Source of the DNA: Lacinutrix sp. Bg11-31 | GTDB taxonomy: Bacteria; Bacteroidota; Bacteroidia; Flavobacteriales; Flavobacteriaceae | NCBI RefSeq assembly: GCF_002831665.1 | Contig: NZ_CP025118.1 | Span: 3,410,001-3,474,000, forward strand | Length of the DNA stretch: 64,000 nt | Direction of reading: 5' to 3' | In this document: positions 15,124-22,992 of the stretch, one piece after another | How positions within the stretch are numbered: the stretch's first letter is position 1 | Layout: each line of letters opens with the position of its first letter | The notes under the pieces: model-generated | What the model was told of the DNA's origin: nothing | Seen by the model: the letters and a program-made list of their open reading frames with translations, nothing else | Database searches by the model: none | Made by a program: the position numbers and the translations under genes

Positions 15124-17904
15124 ATGCGCAAACTACTGTTTTTTGCAACACTCTTATGTGTGTCATTCTCATTCTCTCAATCTCAAGATTTTAAAGTTAC
15201 AGGTAAATTAGTTGCTGCAGACGACCAGTATCCAATGGAAGCTGCTACGGTTTTTGTACAACGAGTAAAAGATAGTTCTTTAGTAACTTATACTATTTCG
15301 GATAAAGATGGAATGTTTTCACTAGAGAACACTACTGCAGATGAGTATTTAAACCTTTACGTTTCTTACGTAGGTTATAGAACCTATTTTAAGAAAGTAA
15401 AAATGGATAAGGACGTTCAAGATATTGGAACCATTTCTTTAGAGGTTTCAAACGCTTTAGACGAGGTTGTGCTTAGGTCTACTGCTCCAGTAACCATAAA
15501 AAAAGACACTTTAGAGTTTAACGTTAAATCGTTTAAAACAAAAAAGGATGCGAATGTTGAAGATTTACTTAAAGAGCTACCAGGTGTTGAGATAGATGAA
15601 GAAGGGAAGATAAAGGTTAATGGTAAAGAAGTAAATAAAATTTTAGTAAACGGAAAGCCTTTCTTTGGAAACGATCCTTCTATTACAACTAAAAATTTGA
15701 CCAAGGATATTATTGAAAAAATTCAGATTGTAGATACCAAAACTAAAGCAGAAGCTTTTTCTGGCGAAGCTGGAGATAAGGAAAGCAAAACAATAAACCT
15801 TACTATAAAAGAAGAGAATAATAAAGGTGTATTTGGTAGAGTTTCTGCTGGAGCAGGAACAGATGAGCGCTATGAGTTTGCTGGTATGATTAATATATTT
15901 GATAACGACCAACGTATAAGTGTATTGGCTGGAGGTAATAACACTAATTCACCAGGATTTAGTTTTGGAGAAATCTCTAAAATGTTTGGTCGTGGAGGTA
16001 GTACTTCTTGGAATAGTAACGGTTCTTTTTCAATTGGAGGACGCTCTTTTGGAGGAGGAGCAGGTATTACTACTTCACAAAATACAGGTTTAAATTATGC
16101 CGATAAAATAGGAGAGAAAACGGATGTTTCTGGAGATTACTTTTATTCTTCTAGTAACTCTGAAAACGAATCTTCTTCTCAACGTGAAACTATTTTATCA
16201 GACTCTCGATTCTTTACAAATTCATCATCAAATTCAGATAATGATACAGACAGCCATACAGCAAACCTCGACTTTGAAATTGAAACAGATTCAACTTTTC
16301 AAATTAATATAGCACCATCATTTAACTATTCTAAGAGTAAAACATTATATAATAGTAGTGATGAGACTTTAGATGAAGATAGAGTGCTTACCAATCAATC
16401 TGCTGTTAACTCAAATGTGGAAAGTATAGGGAGAGATTTTTCTAACGAGTTGAGTGTGACTAAACGTTTTGGAAGTAAAGGAGCGTTTTTACGTTTTGAA
16501 TTAGAAAACAGTATTAATAAAAATGAGAGCGATGATTTCCTTAGTTCTAATACCGAAGTATTTGGTACTAATCCAGAAACTATTAATAGAAATCAATTTA
16601 CAGATGGAGATAAAAATAGTAAAGGTTTAAGTGCAGAGTTAACTTATAGATTACCATTGGTTGATAAGAAGTTATTCTTGAATTTTGAATATGAATATGC
16701 ACGTGATAAAGACGAAAATAGAGAAAGCACATTCGATTTTAACGCAACCTCTCAAGAGTATTCAGATTTTAATACTGAATTAAGTACAGATTTCGAATAT
16801 ACAGATTCTAGAAGTATTCCTGGAGTTGCTTTAAGTTATAAAGGTGAGAAGTTTTCAAGTCGTTTTAAGTTAAGTTATAATATGCGTACACTTAAAAATG
16901 AAGATTTATTGAGACCTGAGTTTAATGTAGAACGAGATTTTAATAACATGCAAATTAGCTCTTATGTAAATTATCGTTTTAGTCCAAAATCGTCTATTTA
17001 TGCTAATTATAGATTAAGTAATAATCCGCCAGCATTAAGACAATTGCAAGCATTTACAGATGTTTCTAATCCATTAAACACTATCGTAGGTAATTCAAAT
17101 TTAGAGCCCGAAAAGAGTCATAGAGTATACATTGGTTATAATGGTTTCGATTGGCAAAAGAAAACAGGTTTGTATTTAAATGCAAATGCAGAAATAACAA
17201 ATAATCAAGTAATCTCTAAAACAACAGTAGATCCAGAAACATTAAAAAGAATTACTACTTACGAAAATGTAGATGGTAATTATAATGTAGGCTTATATGG
17301 TCGTTATAGTAAAGATTTTAAGTTAGATTCTATTAGAAAAATAAAATTTAAAGCGGGAGCTTGGACTAATTTATCAAAAAACATAAACTTTAATAATGAT
17401 GTGCAGTATGCTAGTAATGTAACTTCGGTTACACCAAATATTGGTGTTGATTTTATTTGGGATAAAGTTTTAGAATTTAAACCATATTACAGAATTACTT
17501 TTACTAAAAACACTTATGATATCGAAGCTTTCGATGACAGAAATTTTACAAGTCATGATGCAGGAATTAGAACAGCTACTTTTCTTCCTGAAAAGTTAGA
17601 ATGGCGTAACGATATTAGTTTTAATTATAATCCAAATATCGCAGATGGTTTTCAAAAAACGGCATGGTTCTGGAATTCAACTTTGGCGTATTCTGTGTTA
17701 AAGGATCAAGGAGCAGTAACATTAAAAGTGTACGATTTATTAAACCAAAACACTAATGCTAGACGTGTGGCAACACAAGATTATATTCAAGATTCGCAAA
17801 GTACAGTGTTAGAGCAATACTTTATGTTAAGTTTTAGTTGGAAGTTTAATAGTTTAGGATCTAAAGGAGAGTCTAAAGATAACAATATGTACTTTTTTGA
17901 TTAA
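15124..17904 (+). CDS. outer-membrane beta-barrel protein (TonB-dependent-receptor-like, OMP_b-brl_3 type)
   Basis: The 926-residue precursor has a signal peptide (about residues 1-20), a CarboxypepD_reg-like domain (about 24-112, VTGKLVAADDQYPMEAATVFV), a plug-like region with VEDLLKELPGVEIDEEGKIKVNGKEV (about 145-175), and a long beta-barrel ending in an aromatic strand. This is the Bacteroidota outer membrane beta-barrel family related to SusC/TonB receptors but without SusD. No substrate is evident. It is followed after 8 bases by two OmpA-like genes, suggesting an envelope operon. Confidence 0.88.
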   Translation: MRKLLFFATLLCVSFSFSQSQDFKVTGKLVAADDQYPMEAATVFVQRVKDSSLVTYTISDKDGMFSLENTTADEYLNLYVSYVGYRTYFKKVKMDKDVQDIGTISLEVSNALDEVVLRSTAPVTIKKDTLEFNVKSFKTKKDANVEDLLKELPGVEIDEEGKIKVNGKEVNKILVNGKPFFGNDPSITTKNLTKDIIEKIQIVDTKTKAEAFSGEAGDKESKTINLTIKEENNKGVFGRVSAGAGTDERYEFAGMINIFDNDQRISVLAGGNNTNSPGFSFGEISKMFGRGGSTSWNSNGSFSIGGRSFGGGAGITTSQNTGLNYADKIGEKTDVSGDYFYSSSNSENESSSQRETILSDSRFFTNSSSNSDNDTDSHTANLDFEIETDSTFQINIAPSFNYSKSKTLYNSSDETLDEDRVLTNQSAVNSNVESIGRDFSNELSVTKRFGSKGAFLRFELENSINKNESDDFLSSNTEVFGTNPETINRNQFTDGDKNSKGLSAELTYRLPLVDKKLFLNFEYEYARDKDENRESTFDFNATSQEYSDFNTELSTDFEYTDSRSIPGVALSYKGEKFSSRFKLSYNMRTLKNEDLLRPEFNVERDFNNMQISSYVNYRFSPKSSIYANYRLSNNPPALRQLQAFTDVSNPLNTIVGNSNLEPEKSHRVYIGYNGFDWQKKTGLYLNANAEITNNQVISKTTVDPETLKRITTYENVDGNYNVGLYGRYSKDFKLDSIRKIKFKAGAWTNLSKNINFNNDVQYASNVTSVTPNIGVDFIWDKVLEFKPYYRITFTKNTYDIEAFDDRNFTSHDAGIRTATFLPEKLEWRNDISFNYNPNIADGFQKTAWFWNSTLAYSVLKDQGAVTLKVYDLLNQNTNARRVATQDYIQDSQSTVLEQYFMLSFSWKFNSLGSKGESKDNNMYFFD

Positions 17905-17912
17905 CTTGTAAC

Positions 17913-18485
17913 ATGAGATTTTATTTAGTTTTAATATTGTTCAGTTTTTGTGGTCTAGGTTTTTCTCAAGATTTACCTAAGAACCCACAACTTGGAGTAT
18001 GTTATGCGAGATGTCTAGAGGCTAATGGTAAGGAATTAGAGTGGAAAAAGATAGATTGCGATTTAGTTCAAAAAGAAAACATTTTAAATTTAAAAAACCT
18101 TAAAACTGGTGTTTTTAAAGATAAAGACAGAAAGGTAATAAAAAGAAAGTTAATTAAAATTATTAATAAAGGTTATACAGTTGAGTTGCTTTCACATTAT
18201 TTTTCAAATAAATCTGATTCTATAAACGAATTGAGATCTATTCAAAATGCCAAAGCATTATATAGTTATTTAGAAACTCAGGGTGTAAATACTAAACAAT
18301 TATTAATTTCTACTTACGGAAGCTCTAAGCCATTAACTAGTTGTTTTAATAGTAATTCATGTCCAGATTATTATAATAAAAATACACGTGTCGAATATCG
18401 CGTGATTAATATAGCTCCTAAGCTAAATGTTAGCTGGGTTTATGATAATGAAAAAAAAATTTGGTGCTATAAAGCCAATAATTAA
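17913..18485 (+). CDS. secreted OmpA-like domain protein, paralogue 1
   Basis: The 190-residue precursor has a signal peptide (about residues 1-18, FCGLGFSQ). After a short PKNPQLGVCYARCL segment like those in Bacteroidota OmpA-family proteins comes a divergent OmpA C-terminal-like domain: GYTVELLSHYFSNKSDSINELRSIQNAKALYSYL, then LLISTYGSSKPL and NKNTRVEYRV. The usual peptidoglycan-binding Asp/Arg pattern is only partly kept (Arg in NTRVEYRV). It is the upstream copy of a tandem pair and ends with a short extension missing from copy 2. Confidence 0.72.
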   Translation: MRFYLVLILFSFCGLGFSQDLPKNPQLGVCYARCLEANGKELEWKKIDCDLVQKENILNLKNLKTGVFKDKDRKVIKRKLIKIINKGYTVELLSHYFSNKSDSINELRSIQNAKALYSYLETQGVNTKQLLISTYGSSKPLTSCFNSNSCPDYYNKNTRVEYRVINIAPKLNVSWVYDNEKKIWCYKANN

Positions 18486-18494
18486 TTAGTAAAT

Positions 18495-19001
18495 ATGAAA
18501 TTTTATATTGGTTTAATACTGTTTTGTTTCTGTGGCTTAGGTTTTTCTCAAGATTTACCTAAAAACCCGCAGCCTGGAGAATGTTACGTGAGATGCATCA
18601 AGGATAGTGGGAAAAAACAAGAGTGGAAAAAAATTGATTGCGATTTAGTTCAAACCAAGAATATTCTAGCACTTGAAAATTTAAGTAAAGGTGTTTTAAA
18701 TGACGAAGATAGATTGACAATAAAAAGAAAGCTAATTAAGATTATTAAAAAAGGATATACTGTAGAGTTGCTTTCTCATTATTATTCTAATAAGTCAGAT
18801 TCTATAAATGAATTAAGATCAATTCAAAATGCGAAAGCATTGGTTAGTTATTTGAAAACTCAAGATATAAATACAAAGCAATTACTAATTTCAGCCTATG
18901 GAAATTTGAAACCACTAAAACACTGTCCTAATAAAGTTTCGTGTAATGATTACTATAATAAAAACACACGTATTGAATATCGAGTGGTTAATTATAAATA
19001 A
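18495..19001 (+). CDS. secreted OmpA-like domain protein, paralogue 2
   Basis: The 168-residue precursor is strongly similar to the preceding gene over its whole length: same signal-peptide end FCGLGFSQDLPKNPQ, same GECYVRC motif, KGYTVELLSHYYSNKSDSINELRSIQNAKAL and NKNTRIEYRV. Nine bases separate the two, so this is a tandem duplication in one transcription unit. Copy 2 lacks the last roughly 20 residues of copy 1. Both should be periplasmic or outer-membrane associated, probably working with the upstream barrel. Confidence 0.72.
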   Translation: MKFYIGLILFCFCGLGFSQDLPKNPQPGECYVRCIKDSGKKQEWKKIDCDLVQTKNILALENLSKGVLNDEDRLTIKRKLIKIIKKGYTVELLSHYYSNKSDSINELRSIQNAKALVSYLKTQDINTKQLLISAYGNLKPLKHCPNKVSCNDYYNKNTRIEYRVVNYK

Positions 19002-19033
19002 AATTTGGTATTATAAAACAAAGGTTAATTAAT

Positions 19034-19507
19034 TTACTTCCATTTCTTAATAATAGAATCTAAACCATTATTTATACCTTCAAAATAAAGGCTGTCTTTA
19101 AACCTTGGTACAATAGTTTGTTCAATAATTGTTTTAGCAATTGGATCTGTAATTATTTTCTCAGTTCCATAGCCAGTAGCAATTGCCATTTTTCTATCGT
19201 AACGCGAAATCAAGATCAATAATCCATTGTTCTTTTCTTTTGTGCCAACACCAAGACTATTAGCAAGATTAGATGCGTGATAAAGAGCTGTTTCATTATT
19301 AGGAACAGAATCTATAGTGTAAACGCAAATTTGGTTGGTAGATAGTTTTTCGTAATTAATAATTTTTTCTGAAAGTTTTTGTTCTTCAGTCTTTGTAAAA
19401 AAATCACTATTGTCTTGAATCACAACTTGATTCACAAACGCTTCTTTAGTGTTCTTTTTGCAAGAAATAAGTACTAGAAATCCAAAAAGAAAGATGAGTT
19501 TTTTCAT
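19034..19507 (-). CDS. TPM-domain lipoprotein
   Basis: The 157-residue precursor has a lipoprotein signal ending FLVLISCKK (Cys16) and a TPM (TLP18.3/Psb32/MOLO-1) domain with DNSDFFTKTEEQKLSEKI, NNGLLILISRYDRKMAIATGYGTEKIITD and a C-terminal helix. TPM domains are extracytoplasmic, with proposed roles in assembly or quality control of membrane complexes; the mechanism is unclear. It lies about 100 bases after another TPM gene on the same strand, so it may belong to the same operon. Confidence 0.8.
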   Translation of the reverse strand: MKKLIFLFGFLVLISCKKNTKEAFVNQVVIQDNSDFFTKTEEQKLSEKIINYEKLSTNQICVYTIDSVPNNETALYHASNLANSLGVGTKEKNNGLLILISRYDRKMAIATGYGTEKIITDPIAKTIIEQTIVPRFKDSLYFEGINNGLDSIIKKWK

Positions 19508-19607
19508 TTTAAAAAGACTTAGAATATATAGTAACAGTATATCTGTTTAAGTAAATATATTCAAGTAAAACAGTAAACAGAATAACTGATTTATTGCCTA
19601 CTTCAAC

Positions 19608-20486
19608 TTACCATCCACCAGAAGCACCACCTCCGCCAAAACCACCTCCACCGAAGCCGCCTCCAAAGCCTCCTCCAGAAGAACTTCCGCTGCCAAAGCC
19701 GCCTCCAAAACCACCAGAGCCACTTCTGTAGCCTCCACGTCCAGAGTTGCTTAATATGATTGCCTCAAGAATGTCACGAGTTGTATTGCTTCCTCCTCCA
19801 AAATTATCAGTCCCATTTCCACCTCTTCTGTTTTTTGAAATAGAGATTAGTATAATAATGAAAACTATAAATAGAAATAAAGCAGCACCAAATGGAAATT
19901 CGCCACCTTCACTTTGTCGTGAACCTTGGTATTCGCCTTGCATAACTTCAAAAATAGCATCTGCTCCACGATTTAGTCCACCGTAATAATCGTTTTGTTT
20001 AAAATAAGGAATAATGTCACGTTCAATAATACGACGAGACATAGCATCTGTCATTAAATGCTCTGTACCATAACCTGTGCTAATGCTAATTTTTCGATCG
20101 TTTCGAGCAAGTAGTATAAAAATACCATTATCCTTGTCTTTGTCTCCAATTCCCCATTTATCTGCCCATTGAGCTCCTAAATAGTTAATATATTCACCAT
20201 TGGTTGAAGGAATGATTGCTACTACTATTTGTGTTGAGGTAGTGTCAGAATATTTTACAAGTTTGTTCTCCAAAGCTGTTTTTTGACCAGGCTGAAGTAA
20301 TCCAACATAATCATACACACTAGTTTGTCCTCCATTATTTATTGAAGGCGTATCAGGAATTTCAAACTGAGCGAATGTAAGCTGAGAGAATAGAAACAAC
20401 AATAAAAGAAACACTTTTACCGAGTGGTTTTTTGCTGCAAGTAAGTATTGCTGACTGTTGACTGAATACTGCGAACTAATAATCAT
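19608..20486 (-). CDS. TPM-domain membrane protein with glycine-rich tail (YgcG-like)
   Basis: The 292-residue protein has a hydrophobic signal (VFLLLLFLFSQLTFAQ), a TPM domain (PDTPSINNGG to about residue 190), a membrane helix (about 199-215) and a C-terminal tail of GGGFGGGF-type repeats ending SGGW. This is the standard YgcG-like architecture. The start codon overlaps the preceding stop as ATGA, which suggests translational coupling. The first roughly 22 residues, rich in Ser/Gln/Asn/Tyr, look like a translated simple repeat ahead of the signal, so the functional start may be further in. Confidence 0.85.
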   Translation of the reverse strand: MIISSQYSVNSQQYLLAAKNHSVKVFLLLLFLFSQLTFAQFEIPDTPSINNGGQTSVYDYVGLLQPGQKTALENKLVKYSDTTSTQIVVAIIPSTNGEYINYLGAQWADKWGIGDKDKDNGIFILLARNDRKISISTGYGTEHLMTDAMSRRIIERDIIPYFKQNDYYGGLNRGADAIFEVMQGEYQGSRQSEGGEFPFGAALFLFIVFIIILISISKNRRGGNGTDNFGGGSNTTRDILEAIILSNSGRGGYRSGSGGFGGGFGSGSSSGGGFGGGFGGGGFGGGGASGGW

Positions 20487-20923
20487 CCTTTAGAAATGGT
20501 ATTATTTAACTCATTTCTGTCATTCTTGGAAACAGGGAAATAGTCTTTTAATTGCTGTCCAGCAAGTAAAACACCATCTACCAAAGCTTGTTTGCGGTTG
20601 CCGTTTTTAAGATGATTTTGTATTACTTTTTTTGTGTCGTCCCAAAAAGAATCGGAAACAACAGCGTTAATACCTCTATCTCCATAAATAGCAAAAGCTT
20701 TGTCTTTTACTGCTAGATATATAAGTACTGCATTATGTAATTCAGTTCTTTGCATTTTTAAAATAGAGAACACTTCTAATGCACGCGTTTCTATGTCGCC
20801 TTTATAAGTGTTTTCTATGTGTACTCTTATTTCACCCGAAGTTTGTTGTTCAGCTTCACGAATGGCAGCAACAACCTCTTGTTCTTCTATAGTAGTTAAA
20901 AATGCTTCTACTGAGTTTTGCAT
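20483..20923 (-). CDS. cytoplasmic or peripheral TPM-domain protein
   Basis: The 146-residue protein is a bare TPM domain without a signal peptide or membrane helix: VAAIREAEQQTSGEIRVHIENTYKGD, NAVLIYLAVKDKAFAIYGDRGINAVV and DGVLLAGQQLKDYFP. It is the middle TPM gene between lemA (8 bases upstream) and the glycine-rich TPM gene (ATGA overlap). The LemA-TPM-TPM order is a recurrent bacterial cluster. Confidence 0.85.
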   Translation of the reverse strand: MQNSVEAFLTTIEEQEVVAAIREAEQQTSGEIRVHIENTYKGDIETRALEVFSILKMQRTELHNAVLIYLAVKDKAFAIYGDRGINAVVSDSFWDDTKKVIQNHLKNGNRKQALVDGVLLAGQQLKDYFPVSKNDRNELNNTISKG

Positions 20924-20931
20924 AAGCTATT

Positions 20932-21522
20932 TTAATTACTAAAATCAAATTCGACTTCAGGAGCATTTTCTGCACCAGCTTCAGATTTGAAATAGGCCAT
21001 TTGATCAAATCCCATAAAGCCAGTTACTAGTTTATTAGGTAATGTTTTTACGTGTTTATTATAAGGTTCTACTTTTTCATTAAAGCGATCTCTTGCAACA
21101 TTAATACGGTTTTCTGTTCCTTCTAATTGACTTTGAAGCTCTAAGAAATTTTGATTTGCTTTTAGCTCTGGGTAGCGTTCCACAGTAACTAATAATCGAG
21201 ATAAAGCACTACTCATACCACTTTGTGCTTTATTAAATTGCTCTAATTGCTCTGGTGTAATGTTTGAAGGATCGATATTTACAGCCGTTGCTTTTGATCG
21301 AGCATTAATCACGGCTTCAAGTGTGCTTTTTTCAAAATCAGCAGCACCTTTTACTGTATTTACTAAATTACCAATAAGATCGCTACGTCTTTGATATGAG
21401 CTTTCTACATCTCCCCAAGTTTTTGTAGCGCTTTCTTTTAGACTTACTGCTGTGTTATTTACACTCATAGACCATAATGCTATTAGCACTATTACAGCTA
21501 CTGGAATTATCCATTTTTTCAT
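20932..21522 (-). CDS. lemA: LemA family protein
   Basis: From the ATG at 21522 the protein has 196 residues: one N-terminal membrane helix (about residues 3-20), then a helical bundle with WGDVESSYQRRSDLIGNLVNTVKG, the LemA signature, and the C-terminal VKTLPNKLVTGFMGF. A longer in-frame start at 21570 lies inside the merR gene and adds polar residues in front of the membrane helix, so I reject it. LemA proteins are anchored in the inner membrane with the bundle outside; the function is undefined but consistently tied to TPM proteins. Confidence 0.92.
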   Translation of the reverse strand: MKKWIIPVAVIVLIALWSMSVNNTAVSLKESATKTWGDVESSYQRRSDLIGNLVNTVKGAADFEKSTLEAVINARSKATAVNIDPSNITPEQLEQFNKAQSGMSSALSRLLVTVERYPELKANQNFLELQSQLEGTENRINVARDRFNEKVEPYNKHVKTLPNKLVTGFMGFDQMAYFKSEAGAENAPEVEFDFSN

Positions 21523-21559
21523 AGTATTCGATTTTTTAGTTGTGTTCTCTGGTAATTCT

Positions 21560-21889
21560 TTAAAGTTCATTTTTTAATTTTAAAAGTTGCGCTTTAACAC
21601 CTTCTAATTTACTAATAATTTCAAAATTAGTAAGGCTTTTCTGCTTTTCTTCTTTAATATGAATTTTTGCACCTTCTAAAGTGAAGCCACGTTCTTTTAC
21701 TAAATGATATATAAACTGAAGATTTTTTATGTCTTCAGGAGTAAACTTACGATTGCCTTTAGCGTTTTTTTTAGGTTTTAAAGCATCAAATTCTTTTTCC
21801 CAGAATCTAATTAATGAAGTGTTAACACCAAAAGCTTTGGCAACTTCGCCTATAGCATAATATCGTTTTTCTGGAAGGTCAATTTGCAT
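21560..21889 (-). CDS. MerR-type transcriptional regulator
   Basis: The 109-residue protein is essentially the MerR DNA-binding domain: YYAIGEVAKAFGVNTSLIRFWEKEFDALKPKK (helix-turn-helix and first wing) followed by FTPEDIKNLQFIYHLVKERGFTLEGAK and a short coiled tail. No effector domain or metal-binding Cys is present. Its ATG overlaps the stop of the M23 peptidase gene by one base (TAATG). It may control this envelope operon. Confidence 0.88.
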   Translation of the reverse strand: MQIDLPEKRYYAIGEVAKAFGVNTSLIRFWEKEFDALKPKKNAKGNRKFTPEDIKNLQFIYHLVKERGFTLEGAKIHIKEEKQKSLTNFEIISKLEGVKAQLLKLKNEL

Positions 21890-22860
21890 TAATCTAAAGA
21901 TTGATTTTCTATAGAAGAACGGTCAAGCAGTTTGCTATATTCTTCGGCAGTTAGACTACCGTAATAGAAGTTAATTGGGTTAATACGCTCTCCATCTTTA
22001 AAAACTTCGTAGTGTAAATGTGGAGCTTCAGAACGACCTGTACTCCCAACAAAACCTATCAAATCTCCACGCTTTACTTTTTGGTTTTTGCCAACATTAT
22101 ATTTGTACAGGTGAGCATATAATGAGACATAACCGTAGCCATGGTCTATTCTAATATGGTTTCCATAACCAGAACTGTTACTATCTGCGCGTTCCACAAC
22201 ACCATCGCCAGCTGCATAAATAGGAGTGCCTCGAGGCGCAGTAAAGTCCATTCCCCAATGCATTTTTCGGGTTTTATTAAAAGGATCAGTACGCATACCA
22301 TAACCAGAAGCCATTCGTGTTAAATCCTCATTGTTAACAGGTTGAATAGCCGGAATAGTAGCTAGGAATTTTTCTTTTTCTTCAGCTAAAATAGCAATTT
22401 CATCTAAAGATTTAGATTGTACAACTATTCTTTTTTGAAGAATATCTATACGTTTATTACTCTCTTTTATCAGTTTAGAATTATCAAAACCTTCAAAGGC
22501 TTTATATCTGTTTACACCACCAAAACCTGCTTTACGTTGTTCTTCTGGAATAGGATTAGATTCAAAGTATAAACGGTAAATATTGTTATCTCTGTCTTCT
22601 ACATTAGCAAGTACAGTCTCTGCTTCAGTCATTTTTTTGTTCAATAAATCGAACTGTAATTGCATGTTGCTTAATTCACGTTTTAATGCTTTTTCGTTTG
22701 GAGATTCAAAAAACTGACTCCCCAAAAAAACAAAGAAAAAGGCTAATAAAGCCGAGGAAAATAAAAAAGCTAAAAGGTACTTAAAAGTACGACGTTTTTT
22801 ACGTGCTATTTTGCGATACGACAAAGTATCAGAATCATAATAATATTTTACCTTACTCAT
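21889..22860 (-). CDS. M23 family murein-endopeptidase-like protein
   Basis: The 323-residue protein has a cytoplasmic N-terminal segment rich in Arg/Lys, one membrane helix (about residues 28-50), a coiled-coil region (about 55-175) and a C-terminal LytM domain. The domain carries HWGMDFTAPRGTPIYA (His/Asp zinc ligands) and HLHYEVFKDG (HxH). The complete ligand set suggests an active D,D-endopeptidase or a divisome activator of the NlpD/EnvC kind. It is first in the operon with merR, lemA and two TPM genes, transcribed from a promoter at 22898-22905. Confidence 0.9.
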   Translation of the reverse strand: MSKVKYYYDSDTLSYRKIARKKRRTFKYLLAFLFSSALLAFFFVFLGSQFFESPNEKALKRELSNMQLQFDLLNKKMTEAETVLANVEDRDNNIYRLYFESNPIPEEQRKAGFGGVNRYKAFEGFDNSKLIKESNKRIDILQKRIVVQSKSLDEIAILAEEKEKFLATIPAIQPVNNEDLTRMASGYGMRTDPFNKTRKMHWGMDFTAPRGTPIYAAGDGVVERADSNSSGYGNHIRIDHGYGYVSLYAHLYKYNVGKNQKVKRGDLIGFVGSTGRSEAPHLHYEVFKDGERINPINFYYGSLTAEEYSKLLDRSSIENQSLD

Positions 22861-22874
22861 TATGTAAATTATAC

Positions 22875-22905
22875 TATTTTTGCAGTTAAATGAAGCTCAA
22901 AATTA
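22875..22905. promoter_or_regulatory. overlapping divergent promoters of alaS and the M23 operon
   Basis: The plus strand has TATTTTTG at 22875-22882, 110 bases before alaS, implying a leader of about 105 bases. The minus strand has TAATTTTG at 22905-22898, 37 bases before the M23 gene. The two boxes are only 15 bases apart, so polymerases would compete. I could not recognise a T-box or other riboswitch in the alaS leader. Confidence 0.5.
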
Positions 22906-22992
22906 AGCTACATTATTTAAAAACGTAAAACAAATATATAAATTGTTTTCTAACGTTCGCGATTAGCTAAACAAGATTATTAACAATACTAT

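Noticed and set aside
22883..22992. T-box or amino-acid riboswitch in the alaS leader
   Set aside because: No T-box sequence (TGGNACCGCG type) or terminator/antiterminator pair is visible in the roughly 105-base leader.
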